From JAEELC01 sp963621965 (GTDB lineage: Bacteria; Bacillota_I; Bacilli_A; Acholeplasmatales; Anaeroplasmataceae), in contig CAVFGN010000007.1 of the NCBI GenBank assembly GCA_963621965.1, forward strand, positions 1 through 63,147: a DNA stretch of 63,147 nt, read 5' to 3'. This document shows, piece after piece, positions 1-8,618 of the stretch (its first letter is position 1; each line of letters opens with the position of its first letter). The notes beneath the pieces were generated by a model that saw only the letters and a list, made by a program, of their open reading frames with translations, ran no database searches and was not told where the DNA came from. A program made the translations under genes and the position numbers.

Positions 1-38
1 AAGTAAGTATTGCAGAAATTATAAGGGGAGGAATTTAA
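1..38 (+). CDS. C-terminal end of an upstream gene (partial)
   Basis: Frame 3 of the window's first bases is open and reads VSIAEIIRGGI before a TAA at 36-38. A plausible promoter for rluB follows at once, so this is probably the tail of a gene that lies outside the window. Eleven residues are too few to name it. Confidence 0.4.
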   Translation, partial: VSIAEIIRGGI

Positions 39-78
39 GTTTTCATTTAACATTAGTAAAAAATTAATTATATAATAA

Positions 79-107
79 TTCATATATTATTAAAATTATG
101 GTATAAT
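79..107 (+). promoter_or_regulatory. Promoter for rluB, extended -10
   Basis: TTCATA at 79-84, a 17-bp spacer, then TATAAT at 102-107 with an upstream TG at 99-100 (TGGTATAAT). The predicted start near 114 leaves about 24 nt of leader carrying a GGAGG before the rluB ATG. Confidence 0.65.
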
Positions 108-137
108 TTATAATGGTTATTTTGGAGGCCTAATTTT

Positions 138-884
138 ATGGATATTAATGCAAGTAAAAACAAAAATGAAGAAAGATTACAAAAGATTATGGCTTCTTGT
201 GGAGTTGCTAGTCGTAGAAAATGCGAAGAATTAATTACTTCGGGTCATGTTACAGTGAACGGAGTGGTTGTACGTGAACTAGGAACTAAAGCGAGATATA
301 GTGATGATATTAGAGTTGACGGAAATCAAATAGCTAAAGAAGAAAAAGTTTATTATGTAATGTATAAACCAACAGGCTATCTAACTACTGTTAGTGATGA
401 TTTAGGTAGAAGAACCGTTATGGATTTGTTTACTGAAGCTGATTTAGTAAATAGAATATTTCCTGTAGGTCGTCTTGACTATGATTCAAGTGGTGTCTTA
501 CTTTTCACTAATGACGGAGATTTATCAAGAAAGTTAACTGATGCAAAAAATCAAATCGAAAAAGAGTATGTTGTTCGTCTAGACGGATATTTCACTCAAG
601 AGAATTTAGTTAAATTACGTCGTGGTGTAATGCTTGATGGTCGTTTAGCTAAACCATACAAAGCACAAATTACTGAATGGGACAAAGAACACAATTCTAC
701 TCAAGTTCAATTAATTTTAACAGAAGGTAGAAATAGAGAAATTCGTCGTATGTTTGAAACTTTAGGTTTCCCTGTAAAGAAGTTAAAGAGAACTAGATTT
801 GCAAATATTACACTTGGTGATTTAAAAAAAGGGGATTACCGCCCTTTAAGTATTAAAGAGGTAAAAGTATTATATAGTTTGTAG
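138..884 (+). CDS. rluB: Pseudouridine synthase, RsuA/RluB family
   Basis: Predicted to convert a uridine in 23S rRNA to pseudouridine (RluB-type). An N-terminal S4 RNA-binding domain covers about residues 12-65 and starts with ERLQKIMASCGVASRR. The RsuA-family catalytic motif GRLDYDSSGVLLFTNDG begins at residue 111, with D114 as the catalytic aspartate. NREIRRMF near residue 200 is the other family hallmark. At 248 residues it has the usual length. The ATG at 138 has GGAGG at 124-128. The family also contains RluE, RluF and RsuA; the S4 domain and the Firmicute context favour RluB. It has its own promoter and is followed by a separate promoter for the cmk operon. Confidence 0.92.
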   Translation: MDINASKNKNEERLQKIMASCGVASRRKCEELITSGHVTVNGVVVRELGTKARYSDDIRVDGNQIAKEEKVYYVMYKPTGYLTTVSDDLGRRTVMDLFTEADLVNRIFPVGRLDYDSSGVLLFTNDGDLSRKLTDAKNQIEKEYVVRLDGYFTQENLVKLRRGVMLDGRLAKPYKAQITEWDKEHNSTQVQLILTEGRNREIRRMFETLGFPVKKLKRTRFANITLGDLKKGDYRPLSIKEVKVLYSL

Positions 885-903
885 TTGGAATAAAATCAAT
901 TAA

Positions 904-932
904 TTGTAAATAGACTACTTATATGATATAAT
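904..932 (+). promoter_or_regulatory. Promoter for the cmk-S1/der/hup operon
   Basis: TTGTAA at 904-909, 17-bp spacer, TATAAT at 927-932 preceded by TG at 924-925 (TGATATAAT). This is the only clear promoter before cmk-S1. Gene spacing downstream suggests the transcript runs through der, the two envelope genes, hup and the ankyrin gene. Confidence 0.75.
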
Positions 933-954
933 TTATGAAATTTAAGGTGACAAT

Positions 955-3036
955 ATGAAAAATTTTCAAGTTGCAATTGATGGCCCTGCTGGAAGTGGAA
1001 AGTCCTCAATTAGCGAAATCGTTTCAAAACAATTAGGCTTTACTCATATTGATACAGGTGCTATGTATAGAGCTGTAACGTTAGAAGCTATGAGGCGAGA
1101 AATAGATCTAGCAGATGAAGCACAATATAATTTTATTGATACAATAGTTTTAACATATGAACAAGATAAAACTATATTAGAGGGTGAAGATGTTTCTAGT
1201 GAAATTAGAAGTATTCCTGTAACTCGTAATGTAAGTCTTGTATCGAGTTTAAAGAGAGTTAGAGATAAAATGGTTTATTTCCAAAGAGAGAGCGCTAAGA
1301 AAGGCTTAGTATTGATGGATGGTAGAGATATCGGAACTTGTGTTTTACCTAAAGCTGATTTAAAAATTTTCTTAACTGCAAGCCCTGAGGAAAGAGCTAA
1401 AAGAAGATTATTAGAACTAAAAGGAAAAGGCATGGAAACAGATTTTGATTCTGTTTTAGAAGATATTAAGATACGTGATTATAAAGATTCACATCGTGCG
1501 ATTTCTCCACTCATGAAAGCTAGCGATGCAATCGAAATAGACACTACTAACATGACTATTGATGAGGTTGCGAAAAAAATCATTGAACTTATAAAGGAAA
1601 GGGTAGATAATATGGAACAAAAAGAAACTATGGAAGATTTATTAACTGAAGGAACAACTCTTAAGAAAGGTGATATTGTAAAAGGCGAAGTAGTTCAAGT
1701 TGGTGAACGTGTAGCTTATGTTGATTTAGGTCAACCTAGCGAAGGTGTTATTTATATTAACCACTACACAGCAAACAGCGATGTAACTTCTTTTAAGGGC
1801 TTACTTAACGTAGGAGATGAAATCACTGCTAAGGTAAGTGATATTCACGAAGGAGACGAAGGCTTAAGCATTAAATTAAGCTGTCTTGATTTAATCAAAA
1901 ATGAAAAGTATGACGAATTAGCTAAAAAGTTCGAAGAAGAAGGCGAATTTGATGTTGTAGCTAAAGTTGTTAAAGTTAGTGATAAGTCAAATGAACTTGT
2001 ATATGATGGAGTTCGTGTTTTCGTTTCTGTTAAGGATTTAAAGGATGCACAAGTAGGAGATGAAGTTAAAGTAAGAATTACTAAACTTTTACCTGAAAAG
2101 CATATTTTATTTGCAAGTAGATATCTTGTTGTTAAAGCAGAAAAAGAAGCTGAACATGAGGCTTATGTAAAGAAGATTACTGAAGAGAGAAATGCTGAAC
2201 TTGATAAGATTAATGTGGGAGATACTCTTGAAGGAACTGTATCTAACATTTTACCTTATGGTGTTGTTGTTAGATTTGAACATGTTCAAGGCTTAGTTCG
2301 TATGAAAGACTTAGCTCATGAGTTCCTAAAAGACCCAAAAGAAGTTGTTTCAGTTGGCGATAAAGTTTTAGTTAAAGTTGTTAAGAAAGAAAACGGTAAA
2401 CTTGAATTATCTCGTAAGGATTGTATTGATTCTGCATACACAATATTTAAGAAGAACCATAACCAAGGAGACAAGATTTCGGTTAAAGTTGTAAATAAGA
2501 TGCCATTTGGCCTTCTTTGTGAAGTCGAACCTAAATTAGTAGGATTACTTCACAAATCTGAATATTCTTGGAACCCTAACGATAATTATGATGCAAGTGT
2601 AGTTATCGGTGATACAATTGACGTTTGTGTCTTAAAATTAACTGATGAAGGTGAGAAGGTAAGCTTATCTCGTAAGGCTTTAATTGATAATCCTTGGTCA
2701 CGTGTTACTTTAAAAGTTGATGATGTTGTTACTGCTAAAGTAAGCGCAATCGATGAAAAGAAGATTACTGTATCTGTTGACGGTGTTGACGGTGTAATTC
2801 CTGCAAGAAGTGTTGTTTGTGAAGGTAAGAGCACTTTAATTACTGACTACTATGCAATTGGCGACGAAATTACTGCTAAAGTTGTAGAAGTTAATAAAGC
2901 ACGTTGGGTATTAGTTCTTGATCAAAAAGCTTATCAAAGAGAAAAAGACAAGTCTAATTATTCAAAATACATGAAAGACTCTGAGGCAGTTAGTAAGTCA
3001 ATTGGAGATCTTTTAAAAGAAGAATTAAAAAAATAA
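955..3036 (+). CDS. cmk: Cytidylate kinase fused to ribosomal protein S1-like protein
   Basis: Residues 1-218 are a complete cytidylate kinase (CMP/dCMP to CDP/dCDP). They carry the P-loop GPAGSGKSS at 10-18, DTGAMYRA at 33-40 and MDGRDIGTCV at 121-130. From about residue 236 to the end there are five S1 RNA-binding domains (about 236-308, 325-392, 420-490, 503-577 and 583-660), as in the YpfD/S1 family. In B. subtilis cmk, ypfD and der are adjacent separate genes; here the first two form one 693-codon frame. An internal ATG at 1612 (residue 220), at the domain junction, has AGGAAAGGG at 1595-1603 upstream. A free S1 protein could therefore also be made. Domain identities are clear; whether the fusion is processed is unknown. 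Confidence 0.93.
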   Translation: MKNFQVAIDGPAGSGKSSISEIVSKQLGFTHIDTGAMYRAVTLEAMRREIDLADEAQYNFIDTIVLTYEQDKTILEGEDVSSEIRSIPVTRNVSLVSSLKRVRDKMVYFQRESAKKGLVLMDGRDIGTCVLPKADLKIFLTASPEERAKRRLLELKGKGMETDFDSVLEDIKIRDYKDSHRAISPLMKASDAIEIDTTNMTIDEVAKKIIELIKERVDNMEQKETMEDLLTEGTTLKKGDIVKGEVVQVGERVAYVDLGQPSEGVIYINHYTANSDVTSFKGLLNVGDEITAKVSDIHEGDEGLSIKLSCLDLIKNEKYDELAKKFEEEGEFDVVAKVVKVSDKSNELVYDGVRVFVSVKDLKDAQVGDEVKVRITKLLPEKHILFASRYLVVKAEKEAEHEAYVKKITEERNAELDKINVGDTLEGTVSNILPYGVVVRFEHVQGLVRMKDLAHEFLKDPKEVVSVGDKVLVKVVKKENGKLELSRKDCIDSAYTIFKKNHNQGDKISVKVVNKMPFGLLCEVEPKLVGLLHKSEYSWNPNDNYDASVVIGDTIDVCVLKLTDEGEKVSLSRKALIDNPWSRVTLKVDDVVTAKVSAIDEKKITVSVDGVDGVIPARSVVCEGKSTLITDYYAIGDEITAKVVEVNKARWVLVLDQKAYQREKDKSNYSKYMKDSEAVSKSIGDLLKEELKK
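1595..1614 (+). promoter_or_regulatory. Possible internal ribosome binding site and start for free S1
   Basis: Inside the cmk-S1 frame, AGGAAAGGG sits 8 nt before ATG 1612, exactly where the kinase ends and the S1 part begins. Initiation there would give a 474-residue S1 protein. The site looks like a relic of two separate genes or a working internal start. This is inference from sequence only. Confidence 0.45.
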
Positions 3037-3067
3037 TATAATATAAAGACAAAAAAGGAGATTACCT

Positions 3068-4372
3068 ATGTTATCTAAGGTAGCTATCGTTGGTCGCCCT
3101 AACACAGGGAAATCAACTTTATTTAACAGAATTATTGGAAGTCGTGTTTCAATAACTGATGATACTCCTGGTGTTACTAGAGATAGAATTTATGCGAAGG
3201 CTGAATGGCTTACGCATGAATTCTCTTTAATTGACACAGGTGGTATTGAAATTAAGGATGCGCCGTTTAGAACCGAAATTAAAGCTCAAGCTGAAATCGC
3301 TATGGAAGAAGCTGATGTAATTATCATGTGCTGCGATGGAAGAAGCGGTGTTACTGATGACGATTTATATGTATCTAAATTATTATTTAAGTCAAACAAG
3401 CCAGTTGTACTTGTTGTAAACAAAATTGATGACTCTAAATATCAAGACAATGTTTATGAATTCTATTCGCTAGGCGTAGGGGAACCTATTGCAATTTCAA
3501 CATTCCATGGTATTGGTATTGGTGATATGCTCGATAAGGTTTGTGCACTCCTTCCTACAAAGAAAGATAAAGTTTATGAAAATTCTATTGCTTTCTCTTT
3601 AGTAGGACGTCCTAATGTAGGAAAATCTAGTTTAGTTAATGCGATTTTAAATAACAATCGTGTTATTGTTTCAGACATTGCAGGTACTACAACAGATGCG
3701 ATTGATACACCATTTAAAGCTTATGAGAAAGATTATGTTGTAATTGATACAGCAGGTCTAAGAAAACGTGGAAAGATTTATGAAAATCTTGAAAAATACA
3801 TGGTGCTTAGAACAATTGATGCGATTGAACGTTCTTCGGTTGTATTGCTTGTACTTGATGCATCTGAAGGATTTATCGATCAAGATAAACACGTTGCTCA
3901 ATACATTGATGAATACAATAGACCTTGTATTATTGTAGTTAATAAATGGGATACAGTTGAAAAAGATTCTAATGCAATGAGCGAATGGACTAAAAAAATT
4001 AGAGCTGAATTTAAGTTCTTAGACTATGCGCCTATTGTTTTCTTAAGCGCTAAAGAAAATCAAAGAGTTCAAACATTATTTGAGCCTATCAATTTAGCAT
4101 ATGAATCTTATAAGAAGAGAGTTTCTACATCAATTTTAAATGATGTATTTACAGATGCGATTGCAATGTTCCCACCAAGCGAATGGCATGGTGGAAAGGC
4201 TAAATTTTACTATATTTCACAAGTTGGTGTTGAACCTCCTACATTTGCAATTTTCTTAAATGATCCTCAATACGTTCATTTCTCATATTTGAGATACATT
4301 GAAAATCAATTAAGAAAGAACTTTGATTTCAACGGTACACCAATTAAACTAGAACTTAGGAAACGTGACTAG
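3068..4372 (+). CDS. der: Ribosome biogenesis GTPase Der (EngA)
   Basis: An essential GTPase with two tandem G domains, needed for maturation of the 50S subunit. The first G1 motif, GRPNTGKST, is at residues 9-17 and the second, GRPNVGKSS, near residue 180. Each has its DTxG switch (DTGG near 57, DTAG near 227) and NKxD motif (NKID near 118, NKWD near 293). A C-terminal KH-like domain follows. At 434 residues it matches the family. GGAG at 3057-3060 sets the ATG at 3068, 31 nt after the S1 fusion. The order cmk, S1, der is conserved in Bacilli. Confidence 0.97.
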   Translation: MLSKVAIVGRPNTGKSTLFNRIIGSRVSITDDTPGVTRDRIYAKAEWLTHEFSLIDTGGIEIKDAPFRTEIKAQAEIAMEEADVIIMCCDGRSGVTDDDLYVSKLLFKSNKPVVLVVNKIDDSKYQDNVYEFYSLGVGEPIAISTFHGIGIGDMLDKVCALLPTKKDKVYENSIAFSLVGRPNVGKSSLVNAILNNNRVIVSDIAGTTTDAIDTPFKAYEKDYVVIDTAGLRKRGKIYENLEKYMVLRTIDAIERSSVVLLVLDASEGFIDQDKHVAQYIDEYNRPCIIVVNKWDTVEKDSNAMSEWTKKIRAEFKFLDYAPIVFLSAKENQRVQTLFEPINLAYESYKKRVSTSILNDVFTDAIAMFPPSEWHGGKAKFYYISQVGVEPPTFAIFLNDPQYVHFSYLRYIENQLRKNFDFNGTPIKLELRKRD

Positions 4373-4375
4373 TTT

Positions 4376-4858
4376 ATGAATATATTAATTTTAGTTTTAT
4401 ATTTTGTACTTTTAATATCATTTATAATATTTTGTTTTTGTTTTAGAAAAAAAATAATATCTAAGGCTGTTAATTCAAATAAATATACTGTATTAAATAG
4501 AAATTATATATTATGGGTTTTAATAATAATCATTAATATTGCTTTATTTGTTGGTGTTATTGGCATATTTATAACTGAAGAAAATATTTTATATATGGCG
4601 CTTGATATATTTGTAACAATGTTAGTAAATTTCTTATTAATATATTTGTTAATTTTATATCCTACTTTAGGTTCGATTGTATATGTATCGAATTGTGAAG
4701 TGCCTAAAATCTATTTAATATATAAATCGGAGTCTATGGAATTTGATGCATCTCGCACTCATTTCGAAAGAAAAAAGAATAGAACGAATGTATATTATAA
4801 AGATGCCTTAGTTTTAAGTACAAAACAAAGAATAAAAGATATAAAATCAATTAAATAA
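4376..4858 (+). CDS. Small membrane protein of unknown function
   Basis: A 160-residue protein that I do not recognise. It has hydrophobic segments at about 2-23, 44-66 and 70-103, giving three or four membrane spans, and a polar C-terminal tail of about 55 residues rich in Lys, Arg and Asn. It starts 3 nt after the der stop with only a weak ribosome site, so translation probably depends on der. A lipoprotein gene follows 16 nt later. The two may work together at the envelope, but nothing in the sequence names a function. Confidence 0.7.
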   Translation: MNILILVLYFVLLISFIIFCFCFRKKIISKAVNSNKYTVLNRNYILWVLIIIINIALFVGVIGIFITEENILYMALDIFVTMLVNFLLIYLLILYPTLGSIVYVSNCEVPKIYLIYKSESMEFDASRTHFERKKNRTNVYYKDALVLSTKQRIKDIKSIK

Positions 4859-4874
4859 TATAACGGAGGAAAAG

Positions 4875-5936
4875 ATGAAAAAAATATTACTTGCTTTAAT
4901 ATTTATAATTGCGTCTTTTTCTCTTTTTTCATGTAAAGAGTCAAATGACGATGTTTTGTTTCAAACACCAATAAAAGAAATATTTAATCATTTTGAAAAA
5001 AAATCTTATACTTTTAGTGCAACAAAAGAAGAAAAATATTCAAAAAAGATTGATGATAGATACAAATACGAACTTGAGTATGAAACAAATGATGATTATA
5101 CATTAACTCTATATGATTCATCATCGATTTATAAATCAAAATATAGTGATTCATTTGGCGATATATTTGTTATTGAGGATACTTTATATTTTATTCGTTT
5201 TAGTTATGAAGACAATTTATCAACTAGCGATAGTTTAATTATTGCCAAATATCAAAATAATGAATTTGAGGATATCTTCACTTTGAAGTCCGTTCAAGAA
5301 GGTTATGTTAGACTTATACGAGAAGATGATTATTTTTACTTATTTAATTTTAACTCAATGTCTAATTTTTTATGTTTGACTCGCATAAATTTAGATTTTA
5401 GTGAATCTGAAACTAAGATTATTTGTAAGGCTTCATATATTAGAAATATGCATATAATTTCAAGTAATGAATTTTATTTCATTGATGGTATTACCGCTTA
5501 TTACTATAATAATAAATTTGAAAATAAAGATGTAAATGTTAAATATATTGCGAGTGAAATGACTTATTTATTTGATAAAAACGATAAATTATATTTTTAT
5601 GAAATTAAAGCTACAAGTTATGTTGTAAATACTAATCTTATTTTACGTGAAACAAGTTTTATTAAAAATGATCTTGAATTTGAAGTTTATACGAAAGAAC
5701 TATATAATGCCTCGTACAATTTTAGAAGATTTGATTATATATGTTATAAAGATAAAGTATTCTTTATTTTTAAAGACTTTTTAGGCCTTATTGAATATGA
5801 TTTATCTACAGGAACATTTTATGGTTATTATAATGTGTATGAAAATGTAGAATCATTTAAGTTTAAAAATGATACGTTATTACTTAAAATATCGAATAAA
5901 AAATGTTATTATAAACTTGACTTATCATCTATTTAA
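4875..5936 (+). CDS. Putative lipoprotein of unknown function
   Basis: A 353-residue protein beginning with a lipoprotein signal: charged MKK, a hydrophobic stretch and lipobox LFSC with the cysteine near residue 20. It should be anchored on the outer face of the membrane. The rest is beta-rich and aromatic, with repeated short strands separated by Asp/Asn/Lys turns. That could be a propeller-like fold, but I see no firm repeat unit or catalytic motif. GGAGG at 4865-4869 supports the ATG at 4875. It sits between der and HU, an unusual place for a lipoprotein gene. Confidence 0.8.
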   Translation: MKKILLALIFIIASFSLFSCKESNDDVLFQTPIKEIFNHFEKKSYTFSATKEEKYSKKIDDRYKYELEYETNDDYTLTLYDSSSIYKSKYSDSFGDIFVIEDTLYFIRFSYEDNLSTSDSLIIAKYQNNEFEDIFTLKSVQEGYVRLIREDDYFYLFNFNSMSNFLCLTRINLDFSESETKIICKASYIRNMHIISSNEFYFIDGITAYYYNNKFENKDVNVKYIASEMTYLFDKNDKLYFYEIKATSYVVNTNLILRETSFIKNDLEFEVYTKELYNASYNFRRFDYICYKDKVFFIFKDFLGLIEYDLSTGTFYGYYNVYENVESFKFKNDTLLLKISNKKCYYKLDLSSI

Positions 5937-5948
5937 AGGAGAGTAAAT

Positions 5949-6221
5949 ATGAACAAAAAAGAAATAATAAAAGAAGTTGCACTTAACCAAGATGTTACAA
6001 TGAAAGATTGTGAACTTATTATAAATGCTTTATTTGAAGAAATAACAAAAACGTTAGAAAATGGTGAAAGTGTCGTTCTTTCCAATTTTGGTACTTTTGA
6101 GGTTAGAGAACGTAAGGCACGTAAGGGTATTAATCCTGCAAGTGGTGAAACTATTTCTATTCCTGAACAAAAGACTGTAGCTTTTAAACCAGGTAAAAAT
6201 TTAAAAGATAGAGTTCGTTAA
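5949..6221 (+). CDS. hup: DNA-binding protein HU
   Basis: A 90-residue histone-like protein that bends and compacts DNA as a dimer. The signature ANFGTFEVRER-type segment reads LSNFGTFEVRERKARKG, followed by NPASGETISIPEQ of the DNA-binding beta arm and VAFKPGKNLKD near the C-terminus. Length is typical. AAAGGAG precedes the ATG at 5949. The stop overlaps the next gene's start (TAATG at 6219-6223). B. subtilis hbs also lies downstream of der, so the position is partly conserved. Confidence 0.97.
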   Translation: MNKKEIIKEVALNQDVTMKDCELIINALFEEITKTLENGESVVLSNFGTFEVRERKARKGINPASGETISIPEQKTVAFKPGKNLKDRVR

Positions 6222-7177
6222 TGATTGATATTTTTAAAATTGTAAAAGAAAATGATTTCGAAACTTTAAAAAACACCTTAAAGTATATAAAAATCAACAC
6301 GAAAGACTTATATGGTAATACTCTTTTACATTATGCAGTTATTAATAATAATTTAGAAATTACGCGTTTTTTAATATTAAATCAAATTGATGTAAATGGG
6401 GCAAACCAAGATAACAACACCTCACTTCATTTATCTATATTAAATAATTCGATTGCAATCTTTAAAACGTTAATAAAATCAAACGCTAAAATTGATGTTT
6501 TAAACAATGACTTTGAATCTCCATTAATGCTTGCAATAAAACTTAATAGAGAAGATATGATCGATATTTTGATGAGTATGCATGCAAATATTAATTATGT
6601 AAATAAAAAGGGTGAGAGTGCAATATTTTTCTCAGTATATTCTAATAAATTAAACCTGTTTAATTCCCTTTTAAAGGAAAATAACAAGTTATTATTTTCT
6701 AGAACTAAGAATAATAATACATTGCTCCATGTTGCGACAAACCAAAGTAATGTAAAATTTGTTGAAACGTTAATTAAACTTAATTGTTTGCCAAATGCAC
6801 TAAATGATGATTTAGAATCGCCGATTTTTGCCTGCGCTAGAAATAACGATTTTGATTCTTGTCGCATACTACTTGAAAACGGCGCATTTGTTGAGATTAA
6901 AAACAAATATAATGAATCAGTCTTAGATATTAGTGATAAACGATTTAAAGACTTTTTGGTATTTAAAACTAATCAAAGTAATTATCTTAATTATAAAAAT
7001 AAATATACTTTAATCTTTTCGGTAATTACTAATAATTATGATTTATTTTTAGAAAAATTAAATAAGTTTGAAGCAAATAAAAAAGACGGAAATAATTTTT
7101 GTGCATTAGATTATGCAAAAATTTATAACCGTCAGAGATTTATTAAAAAATTAGAGGAATTATTATCGAGGCATTAA
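6221..7177 (+). CDS. Ankyrin repeat protein
   Basis: A 318-residue protein with ankyrin repeats, a protein-interaction fold. Recognisable units start near residue 28 (DLYGNTLLHYAVINNN), 61 (DNNTSLHLSILNNS) and 94 (DFESPLMLAIKLNR), and continue with GESAIFFSVYSN, NNTLLHVATNQS and LESPIFACARNN. There is no signal peptide or membrane segment, so it is probably cytoplasmic. Its ATG shares a base with the HU stop, which implies translational coupling. Its last 35 nt overlap the 3' end of the opposite-strand protease gene. The partner is unknown. Confidence 0.85.
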   Translation: MIDIFKIVKENDFETLKNTLKYIKINTKDLYGNTLLHYAVINNNLEITRFLILNQIDVNGANQDNNTSLHLSILNNSIAIFKTLIKSNAKIDVLNNDFESPLMLAIKLNREDMIDILMSMHANINYVNKKGESAIFFSVYSNKLNLFNSLLKENNKLLFSRTKNNNTLLHVATNQSNVKFVETLIKLNCLPNALNDDLESPIFACARNNDFDSCRILLENGAFVEIKNKYNESVLDISDKRFKDFLVFKTNQSNYLNYKNKYTLIFSVITNNYDLFLEKLNKFEANKKDGNNFCALDYAKIYNRQRFIKKLEELLSRH

Positions 7178-7943
7178 GCACTGTTGCTAAGAAATTATTT
7201 GCCATATGAATTGCGATAGGAACTAAGATGTTCTTATCGCTTTTTATATAAGATAGGCCAAACGACAAACCCATCGCATAATATGATAAGCCAAATCCAA
7301 ATGTATAATATAAAGAATTATAAACTGAATAACCTTTAGTTATTAAAAGAGAATAAGTAGTAGTTACATGCATTGTACCAAAAATAAATGTAGATATTAA
7401 TAAAGCAATCCATTTATTTTTAAATATGTTAAAGAATGATTTTCTAAATATTAACTCCTCAACTATGGGCGCAATGACAATTGTTATTGGCGCAAATATC
7501 AATAAACCTGGTAAGTAAGAGAATATTGAATTAATTGTAGATTGATTCTCACTTGTTGAAATATCAAGTCCTGCAGTGATTTGTGCTTGTGCGTATGTGG
7601 CAACGAGCGACAACGCATATGAGACAAAGGTAAAGATTAATACATTTTTTGTTAAATCACCTTGATAAGAATATTTGTTGTAGTCTGACTTAATATAGTC
7701 TTTATTAAGATAGATTAAAACTACGAAGATAAACAAATAAATTATTGCGTTAGCGCTTGCACGGTAAGCAGCGCCTAAATTAGAATTAACTTCAAAGTTT
7801 TGAAATTGACTACGCAAAATATATATAAGACTAGTTGAAAAATCGTTAAATATAAAATAATAACAAATTATACTAAATAAGCCTATAATAAACGCCTTGT
7901 CAAAATATTTAATTAGTTTATTTTTTACACTTTCATCAAACAT
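7143..7943 (-). CDS. CPBP family intramembrane metalloprotease (CAAX/Abi type)
   Basis: A 266-residue polytopic membrane protein of the CPBP (Abi) family. These are glutamate/histidine proteases related to eukaryotic CAAX prenyl endopeptidase Rce1, and in Firmicutes they are often linked to bacteriocin immunity or membrane homeostasis. The three motifs are visible: EELIFRKSF, FGTMH and HMANN. Six or more hydrophobic segments are apparent. An AGGTGA sits just upstream of the ATG at 7943. It is transcribed against the ankyrin gene and overlaps its 3' end, with no obvious terminator between. The substrate cannot be inferred. Confidence 0.88.
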   Translation of the reverse strand: MFDESVKNKLIKYFDKAFIIGLFSIICYYFIFNDFSTSLIYILRSQFQNFEVNSNLGAAYRASANAIIYLFIFVVLIYLNKDYIKSDYNKYSYQGDLTKNVLIFTFVSYALSLVATYAQAQITAGLDISTSENQSTINSIFSYLPGLLIFAPITIVIAPIVEELIFRKSFFNIFKNKWIALLISTFIFGTMHVTTTYSLLITKGYSVYNSLYYTFGFGLSYYAMGLSFGLSYIKSDKNILVPIAIHMANNFLATVLNASIIIPLIF

Positions 7944-7974
7944 TTTATCACCTGAAATTATTATAACAAATTTA

Positions 7975-8003
7975 TTTTAAATGTGTAAAATTAATGATAT
8001 AAT
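7975..8003 (+). promoter_or_regulatory. Promoter for rdgB and downstream genes
   Basis: TTTTAA at 7975-7980, a 17-bp spacer, TATAAT at 7998-8003 and TG at 7995-7996 (extended -10). Divergent from the CPBP protease gene. No clear terminator occurs until 15894, so this promoter may drive rdgB through potD. Confidence 0.65.
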
Positions 8004-8027
8004 TTATTTAAAATTGAGGGCGCTTAT

Positions 8028-8618
8028 ATGGAATTAATTATCGCAAGTAACAACAAAAATAAAATTAAAGAAATTAAAGAAATATTAAGTGATTTAGATA
8101 TTGATTTTAAATCCTTAAACGATATTAATTTTAACGAAGATATCGATGAAAACGGCAAAACATTTGAAGAAAATGCTTACATAAAAGCTAAAACCATTTA
8201 TGATTTATATCATATGCCTGTTATAGCTGATGATTCTGGTCTTTGTTGTGAAGGACTAAACGGAGAGCCGGGTGTATACTCACATAGATATGCAGGGCTC
8301 GAGTGTGATGACACAAAAAACAACCTTAAACTGATAGAAAATATTAAAGATAAAGAAAACAAAAATGCGAAATTCGTATGTGCTATTTGTTTTATTGATA
8401 AGATGGGGAAACAATACATTGTAGAAGGCGTCTGTAAAGGAAAGATTGTGCTATGCCCAAAAGGTAATAATGGATTTGGATATGATCCATATTTTTACCT
8501 CGAAAGTAAAAATAAAACAATGGCTGAACTTGATATGAGCGAAAAAAATAGTATAAGTCATAGAAAGAAAGCACTTTTAAAAATAGAGGCTATTATACGT
8601 GAAAATATTAATAACTAG
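8028..8618 (+). CDS. rdgB: Non-canonical purine NTP pyrophosphatase (RdgB/HAM1)
   Basis: Hydrolyses dITP, XTP and similar damaged purine nucleotides to monophosphates, keeping them out of DNA. Family motifs are intact: SNNKNKIKEIKEIL at residues 4-17, ADDSGLCCEGLNGEPGVYSHRYAG near 67-90, GNNGFGYDPYF near 147 and SHRKKAL near 182. At 196 residues it has normal length. GAGGG precedes the ATG. The next gene starts inside its last 20 nt. This pairing with a YfcE-type phosphoesterase is common in Firmicutes. Confidence 0.96.
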   Translation: MELIIASNNKNKIKEIKEILSDLDIDFKSLNDINFNEDIDENGKTFEENAYIKAKTIYDLYHMPVIADDSGLCCEGLNGEPGVYSHRYAGLECDDTKNNLKLIENIKDKENKNAKFVCAICFIDKMGKQYIVEGVCKGKIVLCPKGNNGFGYDPYFYLESKNKTMAELDMSEKNSISHRKKALLKIEAIIRENINN

